Origin: Hyphomicrobiales bacterium
GTDB taxonomy: Bacteria; Pseudomonadota; Alphaproteobacteria; Rhizobiales; Phreatobacteraceae
Assembly: GCA_017304475.1 (NCBI GenBank)
Contig: JAFKKV010000013.1
Coordinates: forward strand, 1-64,000
DNA length: 64,000 bases
Direction: 5' to 3'
Below are positions 1 to 9,271 of the stretch, piece by piece. Below the pieces are notes generated by a model. It did not search any database and was not told the origin of the DNA. It saw nothing but the letters and a program-made list of their open reading frames with translations. The position numbers and the translations under genes are program-made. How positions within the stretch are numbered: position 1 is the stretch's first letter; each line of letters starts with the position of its first letter.

Positions 1-1
1 C

Positions 2-127
2 GCCGTTCTCGCCGCCGTCGGCTACAACTTCCGCCTCCTGCTCAGGTGGCTGGCGCTTCTTTACGCCCTCATCCAGGCAACCTTTGCCGCAACCAACATG
101 CGCCGCGCAGTCGCTCAGATCGCCTGA
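2..127 (+). mobile_element. IS5-like transposase, C-terminal end only (cut by window edge)
   Basis: Reading from base 2, the frame gives about 41 residues and a TGA at 125-127. It contains AVLAAVGYNFRLLLRWLALL, which resembles the hydrophobic C-terminal end of IS5-family transposases (small hydrophobic residues, then GYN and a Leu/Trp-rich helix). The catalytic DDE core would lie left of the window, so intactness cannot be judged. The right inverted repeat of the element should lie just past the stop, but without the left end it cannot be recognised. The family call rests on this short tail only. Confidence 0.55.
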
Positions 128-271
128 TCAGCGTTCTTCACGGACGACGCTTCAAGCTGCGGCGATAAGGCACTCCCCGCGCTCGATCCGGCGCGGGCGC
201 CCGCGCCCAGCGATCCGGCGACGCTCGCACCGGCCCCTATTGTCCACAGCGCATGACCCTGCCAGGACGCC

Positions 272-1657
272 TCAGGCGCCGTCCTTCGAGCCCCTTTGGT
301 AGCGCCCAACCAGCTCCTCGGCGAAAGCCGATTGGCTGACGAGGCGCGTGCCGCCGAGCCGGATTTCCGAGACCTCGCCCAGCGCGCCGCGCAAGCGCGC
401 CACCGGCTCGCCCGGGCTGAAGAAGCCCGATGCGCGGATCACCTTGCCGCTGTCGCGGCCGGAAACCTCGATCTCGCTCACCTCGGTCAGAGGCGGCGTG
501 AGCGCCGCTGGCGACGCGAAGACCTTGCCACCGATCGGCACGAGATCGACCGCCCCCCACAGCATCCACCAGCGCCCCGACCAGTCGGCGAGCTCCTCAC
601 GCGGCGCGCCGCCCGCGCGGAACGCCTTGAGGATCTGGGCGATGCCGTCGACCCAGAGCTGGGCCGGCCCGTCAATGGCGTTGGTCAGCACCGATATCGC
701 CAGGCTTTGCGCTGGGAAGACGACCGTGCGGCTGAGCGTTCCGGGAAAAGAGCCGGAATGGCCGAACCAGTCCCAGCCCTTGAGCGCGCCGGATATGGTG
801 CCGAGCCCGTAATATCGCTCCAGCGTCGATTCACTGTCCTGCCAATGGCGGCGGGTCATGTCGCGGCGGCTGAGCGGCGACAGGAGACCTGAATCCGACA
901 TCGGCGAGAGCTGCGCGAAGAAGCGGACGAGATCGGCGGCGGTCGAGACGAAACCGGTGGCGGAGGCGACGTCGTTGGTCACGTTGTCGCCGGGAATGAC
1001 GACACGGCGGCCGAGCGGGAGGCGGGTGGAATGGCCGCGGGCGAGCGTCCCGCCGGTCATCAGGCCGATATCGGCGGCGGTCTCGGCAAGGCCCGCCGGC
1101 TGAACGATCTCGCGCGTGATCCAGGCGGTGTAGGGCTCACCGGTCACCGCCTCGATGATCAGGCCGAGCAGCCCATAGCCATGATTGGAATATTTGAAGC
1201 GCTCGGCGGCGCCATAGGGCGGAGCAAGCGCAAGATCGGCTTTGAGCTCGGCGGTCGACAGAAAGGGCCTGTGATTGGTGAACTGGCCGGAATCGGCGCC
1301 GTCGCGAACCAGCCCGCCGCTATGCGAGAGCAGCTGCTGGACCGTCACCGCAGCGATATCCGGGTGCAGTCCGGACACAAAACTGCCGACGCCGTCGTCG
1401 AGACGCAGAAGGCCGCGGTCTTTCAGCTTCAGGATACCGGCGGCCGTGAAGGTCTTCGAATGGGACGCGACGCGGAAGCGATGGCGCGGCGTCAGCGGCT
1501 CGCCGGTCGACAGGTCGGCGACGCCGAAGGCTGCCTCCAGCACCACCTCACCCTGGTGCGCGATCGCTATGGCGCAGCCCGGCTGGGCGAGGTGCTGCAC
1601 CTGGTAGTCGATCCAGCGCGGGACGTAGCCGAGCCCGGCCTTGAGCCATCCATCCAT
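272..1657 (-). CDS. Beta-lactamase-family serine hydrolase (class C/PBP4*-like)
   Basis: This 461-residue protein is a serine hydrolase of the beta-lactamase/D-alanyl-D-alanine carboxypeptidase/esterase superfamily. All three active-site motifs are visible: SxxK as S65-H-S-K68, YxN as Y156-S-N158, and HxG as H300-S-G302 in place of KTG. A C-terminal domain of about 120 residues of unknown role follows the catalytic domain. I chose the ATG at 1657 because GGAAAGG lies 8 bases upstream and the catalytic fold starts soon after; the frame stays open further upstream without coding character. No clear signal peptide is seen, so location is uncertain. Esterase, peptidase and amidase activities are all possible in this family, and the neighbours do not decide between them. 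Confidence 0.85.
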   Translation of the reverse strand: MDGWLKAGLGYVPRWIDYQVQHLAQPGCAIAIAHQGEVVLEAAFGVADLSTGEPLTPRHRFRVASHSKTFTAAGILKLKDRGLLRLDDGVGSFVSGLHPDIAAVTVQQLLSHSGGLVRDGADSGQFTNHRPFLSTAELKADLALAPPYGAAERFKYSNHGYGLLGLIIEAVTGEPYTAWITREIVQPAGLAETAADIGLMTGGTLARGHSTRLPLGRRVVIPGDNVTNDVASATGFVSTAADLVRFFAQLSPMSDSGLLSPLSRRDMTRRHWQDSESTLERYYGLGTISGALKGWDWFGHSGSFPGTLSRTVVFPAQSLAISVLTNAIDGPAQLWVDGIAQILKAFRAGGAPREELADWSGRWWMLWGAVDLVPIGGKVFASPAALTPPLTEVSEIEVSGRDSGKVIRASGFFSPGEPVARLRGALGEVSEIRLGGTRLVSQSAFAEELVGRYQRGSKDGA

Positions 1658-1805
1658 GAAACTGGCCTTTCCGATTCCGTTGCATACTCTCCTTAGGGCA
1701 TGTCCCGGGATCGGCGCACGCGGTTTCAAGGCGTCGGGCGCGTGGCGCAAGGAAAGGCTTCGGTGGACGGGCAGCAGCCTCGCCTCACTCCAAACACGCG
1801 AGGCG

Positions 1806-2840
1806 TCAGCCCTTCCGGCTGACGCTCGCCTGTTCGAAGGTCGCCATGCCGGTGTGCACGGCCACGGCATTCTTGACGATGCCGCAGGCGAGCGCGGCGC
1901 CGGAGGCCTCGCCGAGCCGCATGCCGAAATCGAACAGCGGCCGCTTGGCGATGCGCTCCAGCACGCGACCATGGGCGGGCTCGGCCGAGCGATGCGCCGC
2001 CATGCAGTGATCGAGGCTCGACGGTTCGAGCGCATACAGGATGGCGGCCGCCGCCGTCACCACATAGCCGTCCAGCAACACCGGAATGCGCTGCAGCCGG
2101 GCCGCCAGAATGGCGCCGACCAACGCCGCGATGTCGCGGCCGCCGACGCGGCGCAGCACTTCGAGCGGATCGGCCAGATGATCCCGGTTGCGCTGGACCG
2201 CGCGCCCGACCACCTCGGCCTTGCGTTTCAGGCCCTCGCCGTCGACGCCCGTGCCAGGCCCGACCCAGTCCTCGGGCCGGCCACCATAAAGCGCGTGGTA
2301 GACCGCCGCCGCGACGGTGGTGTTGCCGATGCCCATTTCGCCGAGGCAGAGCAGGTCGGTGCCACCGGCGATGGCCTCCATGCCGAAGGCAATGGTCGCG
2401 GCGCAGCCCGGTTCGTCCATGGCGTCATCGGTGGTGATGTCGGGGGTGGGCACCTCGATGGCGAGATCGAACACCTTCAGGCCGATATCGTTGGCGACGC
2501 AGAGCTGGTTGATGGCGGCGCCGCCGGCCGCGAAATTCTCCAGCATCTGTCGGTTGACGCTGTCGGGGAAAGCCGAGACGCCCTGTTTCGTCACGCCATG
2601 GGCGGTGGCGAAAATCGCCACCAGCGGCCGGTCGACCCGGGGCTTCGGATTGGCGCTCCAGGCCGCCACCCATTCGACGATTTCCTCGAGCCGGCCGAGC
2701 GAGCCGGCCGGTTTGGTCAGCTCGGCATCACGCGCCCGGACCGCGCCGATCGCGGCGGCGTCGGCCTCGGGCAAACGGGCCAGGAGGTCCCGGATGTCGT
2801 CGAACGGAAGGCCCGACGGATTGTGGGGCGGCAAGGCCAT
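1806..2840 (-). CDS. cobT: Nicotinate-nucleotide--dimethylbenzimidazole phosphoribosyltransferase
   Basis: CobT makes alpha-ribazole phosphate from nicotinate mononucleotide and 5,6-dimethylbenzimidazole, supplying the lower ligand of cobalamin. The 344-residue length is typical. Family motifs are present: TKPAGSLG at 42-49, THGVTKQGVSAFP-like sequence near 80-92, GEMGIGNTT at 167-175, and the C-terminal LGEASGA, whose E311 matches the catalytic base known in Salmonella CobT. The start at 2840 is chosen by family length; the ribosome binding site (GGGATC) is weak. It is divergent from cobS, which uses the product in the next step, so the 140-base gap probably holds both promoters. No cobalamin riboswitch is seen there. 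Confidence 0.95.
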   Translation of the reverse strand: MALPPHNPSGLPFDDIRDLLARLPEADAAAIGAVRARDAELTKPAGSLGRLEEIVEWVAAWSANPKPRVDRPLVAIFATAHGVTKQGVSAFPDSVNRQMLENFAAGGAAINQLCVANDIGLKVFDLAIEVPTPDITTDDAMDEPGCAATIAFGMEAIAGGTDLLCLGEMGIGNTTVAAAVYHALYGGRPEDWVGPGTGVDGEGLKRKAEVVGRAVQRNRDHLADPLEVLRRVGGRDIAALVGAILAARLQRIPVLLDGYVVTAAAAILYALEPSSLDHCMAAHRSAEPAHGRVLERIAKRPLFDFGMRLGEASGAALACGIVKNAVAVHTGMATFEQASVSRKG

Positions 2841-2980
2841 GGCATGGATCCCGAATTGGCAAGCTGCGGCGAACCGGCGGAGCGGTAGCAGGGTCCAAGC
2901 CCAGAACACAAGCTGGCGAATGCGCCCATCTTTGCCTATGGCTTGCGTCCGACCGATCCGAATCCGCCCCTGGCCAGCCC

Positions 2981-3763
2981 ATGACCGATCCGAAACTCTG
3001 GCGCGACACCGTCCAGGCGCTGCGTTTCTTCTCGCGGCTGCCCCTGCCGCCGCTGCCCGGCGAGACCGATCCGCACGGCCTGCCCGATTTCGCCGATCTG
3101 GCGCGTGTCGTGCCGCTGGTCGGCCTGGTGCTCGGCGGCCTCGCCGGCCTGGTGCTGCTGCCGGCAAGCCTGCTCTGGCCGCCCATGATCGCCGCATTGC
3201 TCTGTGTCGGCGCCGGCATCGTCATGACCGGCGCCTTTCATGAGGACGGGCTGGCCGACACCGCCGACAGCTTCGGCGGCATGACGGTCGAGCGCCGGCT
3301 CGAGATCATGAAGGACAGCCGCATCGGCACCTTCGGCGCGGCCGCGCTGATCATCGGCCTGATGCTGAAGGCGACGACAATAGCCGGCCTGGTCGCCGCC
3401 GCCGGCGCCGGCCGGACGGCGCTCGCGCTTGCCGCCGCCGGCGCGGTGTCGCGCATGGCCGCCATGGCGCTTGCCGTGTATCTGCCCGCCGCCCGGCCCG
3501 ACGGCGCGGCCTATGCCACCGGCACGCCGTCGCCCGCGGCCTGGCAGGCCGGCTGCGTGACCGCGCTGGCGCTCAGTTGCCTGGCCTGGCCGGTCGCAGG
3601 CTTCTTCGGAACCCTGCTCGGGCTGGGTGTCGTGGCCGTCGTCGCCGCCGGTGCCGTTCAGCTTGCCCGCCGCCATGTCGGCGGACAGACCGGCGACTTG
3701 GCCGGTGCGACCCAGCAGTGCACGGAGATTGCCGTTCTGCTGGTATGGCTTATCTTTGCCTGA
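2981..3763 (+). CDS. cobS: Adenosylcobinamide-GDP ribazoletransferase (cobalamin synthase)
   Basis: CobS joins adenosylcobinamide-GDP to alpha-ribazole (phosphate) at the inner membrane, the last step of the nucleotide-loop pathway. The 260-residue protein is strongly hydrophobic with several membrane segments. Residues 84-100 carry the acidic GAFHEDGLADTADSFGG motif, and 111-119 the KDSRIGTFG motif; both are hallmarks of CobS and are thought to bind substrate and Mg2+. It lies opposite cobT. A DUF1289 gene follows after only 3 bases, so the three downstream genes probably form one transcript. Confidence 0.95.
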   Translation: MTDPKLWRDTVQALRFFSRLPLPPLPGETDPHGLPDFADLARVVPLVGLVLGGLAGLVLLPASLLWPPMIAALLCVGAGIVMTGAFHEDGLADTADSFGGMTVERRLEIMKDSRIGTFGAAALIIGLMLKATTIAGLVAAAGAGRTALALAAAGAVSRMAAMALAVYLPAARPDGAAYATGTPSPAAWQAGCVTALALSCLAWPVAGFFGTLLGLGVVAVVAAGAVQLARRHVGGQTGDLAGATQQCTEIAVLLVWLIFA

Positions 3764-3766
3764 GCC

Positions 3767-3970
3767 ATGCTGGAACCCGTCATGCGTGCATCCTCCATCG
3801 AGACGCCCTGCGTGCAGATCTGCGTGATCCACCCGACCGCGCGGATTTGCGAGGGCTGCGGCCGCACGCTCGCCGAAATCGGCGGCTGGCTGTCCCTGAC
3901 GGCCGATCAGCGACGCCAGGTGATGGCGGCCCTGCCGGCCCGGCTGGCGCAATTGGCGAGCGCCTCATGA
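3767..3970 (+). CDS. DUF1289 domain protein (small four-cysteine protein)
   Basis: This 67-residue protein has the DUF1289 pattern: two cysteine pairs, C15-x3-C19 and C28-x2-C31, followed by a GRTLAEI stretch and a helix. The four cysteines could bind a metal or an Fe-S cluster, but the family's role is not established as far as I know. An alternative start at 3782 would keep all four cysteines. It sits 3 bases after cobS, and its stop overlaps the next gene's start (ATGA), so it is translationally coupled to the protease gene. Confidence 0.85.
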   Translation: MLEPVMRASSIETPCVQICVIHPTARICEGCGRTLAEIGGWLSLTADQRRQVMAALPARLAQLASAS

Positions 3971-4683
3971 ATTCACGCATCCTGCTCTGGATCCTGCTCG
4001 GCGCGGTTGGCCTTGCGGTCGTCGTGGTCGCCATCCGTTCCAACGGCATCGAGGCCGGCACGCTGGATGCAGGCGATTATGCCTCGTTCATCGGCCTGAC
4101 CATTCTGGCCACCCTGTCGGGCGCCAGCGTGATGGGCATGTTTCGCGGCCGCGGCGGCGATGCGGTGCAGGCGGCCATCGCCTGGCTCGCCATCTTCGCC
4201 TTTCTCGGTGTGACCTACACCTATCGCTTCGAGTTCGAATCGGTCGGCCGCCGGGTCCTCGGCAACCTGGTGCCCGGACTCGGCTCCGAAGGCGTCACCG
4301 GCGCCCTCGAAGTGACCGTGCCGCAGGGACGCGGCGGCACGTTTTCGGTGCGCGTCGCGATCAACGGCGCGCGCGCCACGCCCATGCTGGTGGATACCGG
4401 CGCCTCGTCGCTCGTGCTGACCGATGGCGACGCCCGGCGCGCCGGCATTCAGGTCGACCGGCTGTCGTTCAACATCCCGGTCTCGACCGCCAATGGCCAG
4501 GCGATGACCGCCGCGACCATGCTCGATACGGTGGCCGTCGGCCCGATCGTCGCAAGGCAGGTGCGGGCGCTCGTCGCCAGGCCCGAAGCGCTGAGCTCGA
4601 GCCTGCTCGGCCATACCTTTCTCGACCGCCTCGACGGCTACGAGGTGCGCGGCGGACGGATGATCCTCCGCGGCAAGGAATAG
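3967..4683 (+). CDS. Membrane-anchored retropepsin-like aspartic protease (TIGR02281 type)
   Basis: The 238-residue protein begins with hydrophobic segments at about 5-22, 40-58 and 66-84, then an exported domain of about 130 residues with a single DTGAS motif (D143-T-G-A-S147). This is the layout of the alphaproteobacterial TIGR02281 aspartic protease family, whose single-motif domains are expected to dimerise like retropepsins. The G-rich GHTFLDRL segment near the C-terminus matches the second conserved part of the fold. The physiological substrate is not known to me. Its start codon overlaps the DUF1289 stop. Confidence 0.85.
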   Translation: MNSRILLWILLGAVGLAVVVVAIRSNGIEAGTLDAGDYASFIGLTILATLSGASVMGMFRGRGGDAVQAAIAWLAIFAFLGVTYTYRFEFESVGRRVLGNLVPGLGSEGVTGALEVTVPQGRGGTFSVRVAINGARATPMLVDTGASSLVLTDGDARRAGIQVDRLSFNIPVSTANGQAMTAATMLDTVAVGPIVARQVRALVARPEALSSSLLGHTFLDRLDGYEVRGGRMILRGKE

Positions 4684-4782
4684 CAACAGAGCGGCGCTAC
4701 CGATCTCGCCGGACTTGCCGGGGGCAAGCGCCGGAGCGCATGGTCGCGCCGCTCGACCAACCCGTCCTGTGAGGAGCCCGTC

Positions 4783-6309
4783 ATGACCCTGATCTCTCGC
4801 CGCGATACCCTGACGGTCGGGCTCGGCGCCGGCGCCGCCATGGCCGGCATGACCGCTTCCGGACCGGCCGGCGCCGAGGCGCGCAAGCCCGACATCACGC
4901 TGCTGCTGGTCAATGACATCTACAAGATGAGCGACGAGCATGGCCGCGGCGGCTTTGCCCGCCTCAATGCCATCGTCAAGGCCGAGCGGGCGCGCGGCAC
5001 GCCGATGCTCTATGTCCATGCCGGCGACATGTTCTCCCCCTCCCTGATGTCCGGTTTCGACCAGGGCGCCCATACGATCGAGCTGGTCAATATCGCCCCG
5101 CCCGACGTGTTCGTGCCCGGCAACCACGAATTCGACTTCGGCCCCGAGGCCTATGCCGCACGGCGGCGCGAGGCGAAATTCGCCTATTTCGCCGCCAATA
5201 TGCGCGCCGCCGACGGTACGGTCCTGCCCGGCCACGAGGATGGCCGCATCTTCGACCTCGGCGTGGTCAAGCTCGGCGTCTTCGGCGTGGCCCTGCCGAA
5301 TACAGCCGAGGTGTCCTCGTCGGGCGACATCAAGTTCAGCCCGACCATGGAGACGGTCCGGCGCGAGGCCGCGCGGCTGCGCCGGGCTGGCGCCGATCTC
5401 ATCGTCTGCTGCGCCCATACCGACCGGGCGGAGGACCTGCAGATCGTCCGTTCGCGCCTGGTCGACGTCCTGCTGACCGGCCACGACCACGACCTCGCGG
5501 TGACCTATGACGGCCGCACCGTCATGGTCGAAAGCTCCGAGGAGGGCTATTACGTCACCGCCATCGACCTGACGCTCGGCACATCGGGCGAAGGCGCCGA
5601 GAAGCGGGTGACCTTCACGCCGTCGTTCCGGGTCAATGACAGCCGCACCGTCACACCCGACCCGCAGACCCATGCGCGCGTCCAGGAATACGAAAAGCTG
5701 CTGTCGCAGGAACTCGACGTGGTCATCGCGACCGTGACCGGCGAACTCGACAGCCGCACCACCACCGTGCGCTCACAGGAAACCGCGATCGGCGACCTGA
5801 TCACCGATGCCATGCGCGCCGCCTCCGGCGCCGACGTGGCGATCGTCAATGGCGGCGGCATCCGCGGCAACAAGATCTATCCGGCCGGTCATCAATTGAC
5901 CCGCCGCGACGTGCTGACCGAGCTGCCTTTCGGCAACCGCACCGTCATGGCGCCGGTCTCCGGCGCAGACCTGAAGGCGGCGATCGAGAACGGCGTCAGC
6001 CAAGTCGAACATCGCGCCGGCCGATTTCCGCAGGTGTCCGGCCTGACCGCCATCGTCGACCGCTCGCGGCCGGCCGGCGACCGGGTCGTCGCCATGACGG
6101 TCGGCGGCGCCCCGCTCGATCCCGCGCGGATCTATACGGTCGCCACCAACGACTTCATGCTGCGGGGCGGCGACGGCTACGGCATGCTGGGCGCCCGCGT
6201 TCGCGACGCCGACCTGAAGGGCAAGCTGGTCGCCTCCGACGTGATGGTGCATGCGCGCAAGCTGGGAATCATCGCCGCCGCCGTCGAAGCGCGCATCGTG
6301 CTGCGCTGA
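4783..6309 (+). CDS. Exported 5'-nucleotidase/UDP-sugar-hydrolase-family metallophosphatase
   Basis: A 508-residue two-domain phosphatase of the UshA/5'-nucleotidase family, which hydrolyses nucleotides or related phosphoesters in the periplasm. The N-terminus is a Tat-type signal (SRRDTL at 5-10, then an Ala/Gly-rich hydrophobic stretch to about 32). The metallophosphoesterase domain shows D45, GDMFS 81-85, GNHEFDFG 113-120, a His near 212 and GHDHD 233-237. The C-terminal nucleotide-binding domain has NGGGIRG at 356-362. The usual first-metal DxHG motif reads ND-I-Y, so the first metal site is slightly unusual. A good ribosome binding site (GAGGAG) precedes the ATG. Confidence 0.9.
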   Translation: MTLISRRDTLTVGLGAGAAMAGMTASGPAGAEARKPDITLLLVNDIYKMSDEHGRGGFARLNAIVKAERARGTPMLYVHAGDMFSPSLMSGFDQGAHTIELVNIAPPDVFVPGNHEFDFGPEAYAARRREAKFAYFAANMRAADGTVLPGHEDGRIFDLGVVKLGVFGVALPNTAEVSSSGDIKFSPTMETVRREAARLRRAGADLIVCCAHTDRAEDLQIVRSRLVDVLLTGHDHDLAVTYDGRTVMVESSEEGYYVTAIDLTLGTSGEGAEKRVTFTPSFRVNDSRTVTPDPQTHARVQEYEKLLSQELDVVIATVTGELDSRTTTVRSQETAIGDLITDAMRAASGADVAIVNGGGIRGNKIYPAGHQLTRRDVLTELPFGNRTVMAPVSGADLKAAIENGVSQVEHRAGRFPQVSGLTAIVDRSRPAGDRVVAMTVGGAPLDPARIYTVATNDFMLRGGDGYGMLGARVRDADLKGKLVASDVMVHARKLGIIAAAVEARIVLR

Positions 6310-6349
6310 ACCGGACGGCGCCCGCCGCTGCCGGGCCGATCGGCCGCCA

Positions 6350-7366
6350 TTATTCGGCTCGCAAACCGAGCGCGGGCACAAGTTCGCGCATGCGATCGGT
6401 CTCCGCTTCGAGCCGGCGGGCGAATGCCCGGCTGCCCAGAAATGACGCCTTCAGCCCAAGTGTCTGTATCGTGGCCTGAAAGATCCCGCGGCTGAAGGCA
6501 TCGGCGCAAGCCTGCTCGACCGCCCGAACCGCCGGCTCGGGCGTGTCGCGCGCAAGGTAGAGCCCGCCGAAGGCAAGGCTCGGCGGCGCCGGATAGCCGA
6601 GTTCCGGCAAGGCGGGAACCTCGGGCATCTGACCGTGCCGTTCCGGCGCGAATGTCACCAGAGGGCGAGCAAGCGCCGGATCGAAGGCGCCGGCGGCCAG
6701 GATCGCCCCGTCGAGTGCGCCGCTGGCGAGGTCCGCGAGCAACTGGCCGTGGGCGCGGTAGGGAATTTCGATGAGATCGATCCCCGTTTCGCGCTCGAGC
6801 CAGAGCAATTGGATATGGGTCGCCGTCGCCACCCCCTGGTGGCCGAATTTCAGCTTGCCTGGATTGGCCCGGACCTCGGTCAGCAGGTCGGCAAAGGTCC
6901 CGATCCGGCTGCGCTCGCCAACGGCCAGGACAAAGGACCCCTCAAAGACCTGGCAGACCGCCATCACCGCCTCGGGGCGAAACGGCAGTTCCCGACGCGC
7001 CAGCGGCTGGACCGTCAGTTGGGTCGGGCCGGAGAAGACCAGTGTGTGGCCGTCAGGCTCCGCCGTCAGCGCTTCCGAAAAGGCCAGCATGCCGGATGCG
7101 CCCTCGCGGTTGATCACGGCCGGCCTCTGGTGCAGCGAAGGTTCGAGCGCCTCGGCCAGGGCGCGCGCCAAGGCATCGATGCCGGTGCCCGCCGAAAACG
7201 GCACGAGAATGCGCACGGGCCTCGTCGGGAAGTCGCCATTTGCGGTCGCCGCCTGGGCCGACAGCAGGCCGGTCGAAAGCGCTATTGCCCGACCGATCGC
7301 CGCGAGTTTCGTCAGCCGCGGCCGGACACACCCCGAAAGCGCGCTATGGCGGCCGACGCTGCTCAT
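6350..7366 (-). CDS. Bug-family (tripartite tricarboxylate transport) solute-binding protein
   Basis: A 338-residue periplasmic binding protein. A signal peptide covers about residues 1-42 (a Leu/Ala-rich stretch ending near AQAATA), followed by the Bug-family start RPVRILVPFSAGTGIDALAR at 49-68, in which D64 corresponds to the ligand-contacting Asp of this family. The start at 7366 is favoured over an in-frame ATG at 7405 because AAGGGA lies 6 bases upstream. No TctA or TctB membrane genes are nearby, so this is an orphan binding protein, as is common in Bug families. It is divergent from an acyl-CoA synthetase gene; the ligand may be a carboxylate, but that is inference. Confidence 0.85.
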   Translation of the reverse strand: MSSVGRHSALSGCVRPRLTKLAAIGRAIALSTGLLSAQAATANGDFPTRPVRILVPFSAGTGIDALARALAEALEPSLHQRPAVINREGASGMLAFSEALTAEPDGHTLVFSGPTQLTVQPLARRELPFRPEAVMAVCQVFEGSFVLAVGERSRIGTFADLLTEVRANPGKLKFGHQGVATATHIQLLWLERETGIDLIEIPYRAHGQLLADLASGALDGAILAAGAFDPALARPLVTFAPERHGQMPEVPALPELGYPAPPSLAFGGLYLARDTPEPAVRAVEQACADAFSRGIFQATIQTLGLKASFLGSRAFARRLEAETDRMRELVPALGLRAE

Positions 7367-7579
7367 CGGAGATCCCTTGCGGCGGCGATGACCATGCGTC
7401 GCCATGGCGTTCGATCCCGAGCGGTTGCCGCGAAGCCACGCCCTAACCGAAAATGCCTGCGCGCCCTATCGGCCGTCAATGGCGGGTTGCAAGCCTGCAA
7501 CGGCTCGTCCTAGTCCTGGAGCGGCGGCGCCACCGGGCCGCCGATGTCATGGCGGCGAACCAGGCAGGATGCAGACGTC

Positions 7580-9016
7580 ATGGGTTTTGTCGACACGGTT
7601 TTCTATCACGGCAAGACAGTCCCCCATCGCCCGGCGATCATCCTGATGGACCGGGTGGTCACCTACGCCATGCTGGCGGACGCCATCCGCTGGGTTACGG
7701 CACGCTGCCAGGATGCCGGCATCAAGGCCGGCGAAACGGTTGCGATCATGATCGAAAATCCGATCCGCCATCTCACGGTCGCCTATGCCCTGCGTCGGCT
7801 CGGTGCGGTGACCGTCTCGGCCCGCGGCGACCAGATGAGCGAACTTCCGGCGCTCGGTACGCGGATCGTCATGACGGCGGCCCGGGGCGTCGTCCTGCCC
7901 GGTGGCAGGACCGTATTGGTCGACGACACATGGTTCACGCCGCGGCCGGTGCCGCAGCTGGTTCGCGATCCGAGCTGGGACGATCCCGGCCGCGTCATGC
8001 TGCTGGCGCTGACCTCCGGGACGACCGGCCGGAACAAGGCGATCGCCTTCACCGTGGCCGAGTTCGAAGCCCGCCTGCACGTGCTGACCAATTATCACTG
8101 GGCCCAGGGCAATGACCGGGATCTGCTGCTGGTCGGCCTGTCGTCACAGTGGGCCCTGTCCGAGGTGGCGCGGTCGCTGTCCGCCGGCCGGACGATGTGT
8201 TTCGCCGCGGATGCCGGCGAAGCGCTTCGCATGATCGACTTCTATCAGGTCGGCATCCTCGTCGGCTCGCCGCAGCAGTTGCGGGTGGTGGTGGACAGCT
8301 GGGCCGAGACACCCGCGACCTGCGCCTCGCTTCACCTCGTCATGATTGCCGGCGGCGCGCTCAGCCCGGGTCTCGCCGAGCAGATTCGCCGCCACATCTG
8401 CCCGCGCCTGTTGTTGAGCTACGGCTCGACCGAAGCCGGCAAGACCGCCATCGCCCCGGCGGAGCTCTTGCGCGACATGCCCTACTCCACCGGCTATGTC
8501 GTACCGACCGCCGAGGTCGAGATCGTCGACGATCTCGACCAGGTCTTGCCGCCCGGCCAGCAGGGGCGGATCCGGATCAAGGCGCCAGCCGGCGGCAGAC
8601 CTTATCAGGCCGGTGATCTCTATCCCGATCAGACGCCGGACTGGTTCTATCCCGGCGATATCGGCTCGCTCAGCGAGGCAGGCGTCCTGACCGTTTTCGG
8701 CCGCGCCGACGACCTGATCAATGCCGGCGGACTGAAGCTTGCGCCCGAGCGTGTCGAAGAACTGGTGGCCGATCATGACGCCGTCGCCGATGCGGCGGCC
8801 TTCGGTGTCGCCGGCGCCTCCGATGTCGAGCAGATCTGGCTGGCCGTGGTCGCCCGGCGCCCTGTGGCCGAGGCTGAGCTGCGCGCCTGGTGCGCCCGCA
8901 AGTCAGCCGATTTGGTCCCGGAACGGATCGTCGTCGTCGGGGCCATCCCACGCAACGCCATGGGCAAGGTGGAGCGCCGACGCCTGAGGGACCAGGTGAC
9001 CGGCCAGCCGCATTGA
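7580..9016 (+). CDS. AMP-dependent acyl-CoA synthetase/ligase
   Basis: This 478-residue enzyme adenylates a carboxylic acid and, by family, passes it to CoA or a carrier protein. Adenylation motifs appear in order: TSGTTGRNK at 145-153, YGSTEAG at 281-287, YPGD at 357-360, GRADDLINAGG at 374-384 and the C-terminal lysine K463 in NAMGKVER. It is shorter than most acyl-CoA synthetases (usually 500-560 residues), with a trimmed N-terminal part. The ATG at 7580 fits the start of the fold (VDTVFYH). It stands alone and divergent from a Bug-type binding-protein gene; the substrate is unknown. Confidence 0.85.
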   Translation: MGFVDTVFYHGKTVPHRPAIILMDRVVTYAMLADAIRWVTARCQDAGIKAGETVAIMIENPIRHLTVAYALRRLGAVTVSARGDQMSELPALGTRIVMTAARGVVLPGGRTVLVDDTWFTPRPVPQLVRDPSWDDPGRVMLLALTSGTTGRNKAIAFTVAEFEARLHVLTNYHWAQGNDRDLLLVGLSSQWALSEVARSLSAGRTMCFAADAGEALRMIDFYQVGILVGSPQQLRVVVDSWAETPATCASLHLVMIAGGALSPGLAEQIRRHICPRLLLSYGSTEAGKTAIAPAELLRDMPYSTGYVVPTAEVEIVDDLDQVLPPGQQGRIRIKAPAGGRPYQAGDLYPDQTPDWFYPGDIGSLSEAGVLTVFGRADDLINAGGLKLAPERVEELVADHDAVADAAAFGVAGASDVEQIWLAVVARRPVAEAELRAWCARKSADLVPERIVVVGAIPRNAMGKVERRRLRDQVTGQPH

Positions 9017-9271
9017 TCAAGCCTCAGTCACGGCCGGGATATCGCGCGACCGAGCCAATGCCACCGTGACGCCGGCGCCCCCGGCAAGCCGCCGGGCCAA
9101 TGGCTCGGCGCGATCTTCTCGAGGCTTTGCGGCCGGCAAGCAACGGGATCTCACGGTCCGGTAACGCGCCGATCAAAATCCCGTCAGGCCGCAGACAAGG
9201 CCGTTGTGCTGCGCAATATGGCCGGGCGCGTCACGCCCTTTCGGCGGAAGTACGCATGAAAGGAACTGACT

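Noticed and set aside
2841..2980. Cobalamin riboswitch between cobT and cobS
   Set aside because: No B12-box-like sequence or multi-stem core can be seen, and the gap is too short for the full structure in addition to two promoters.
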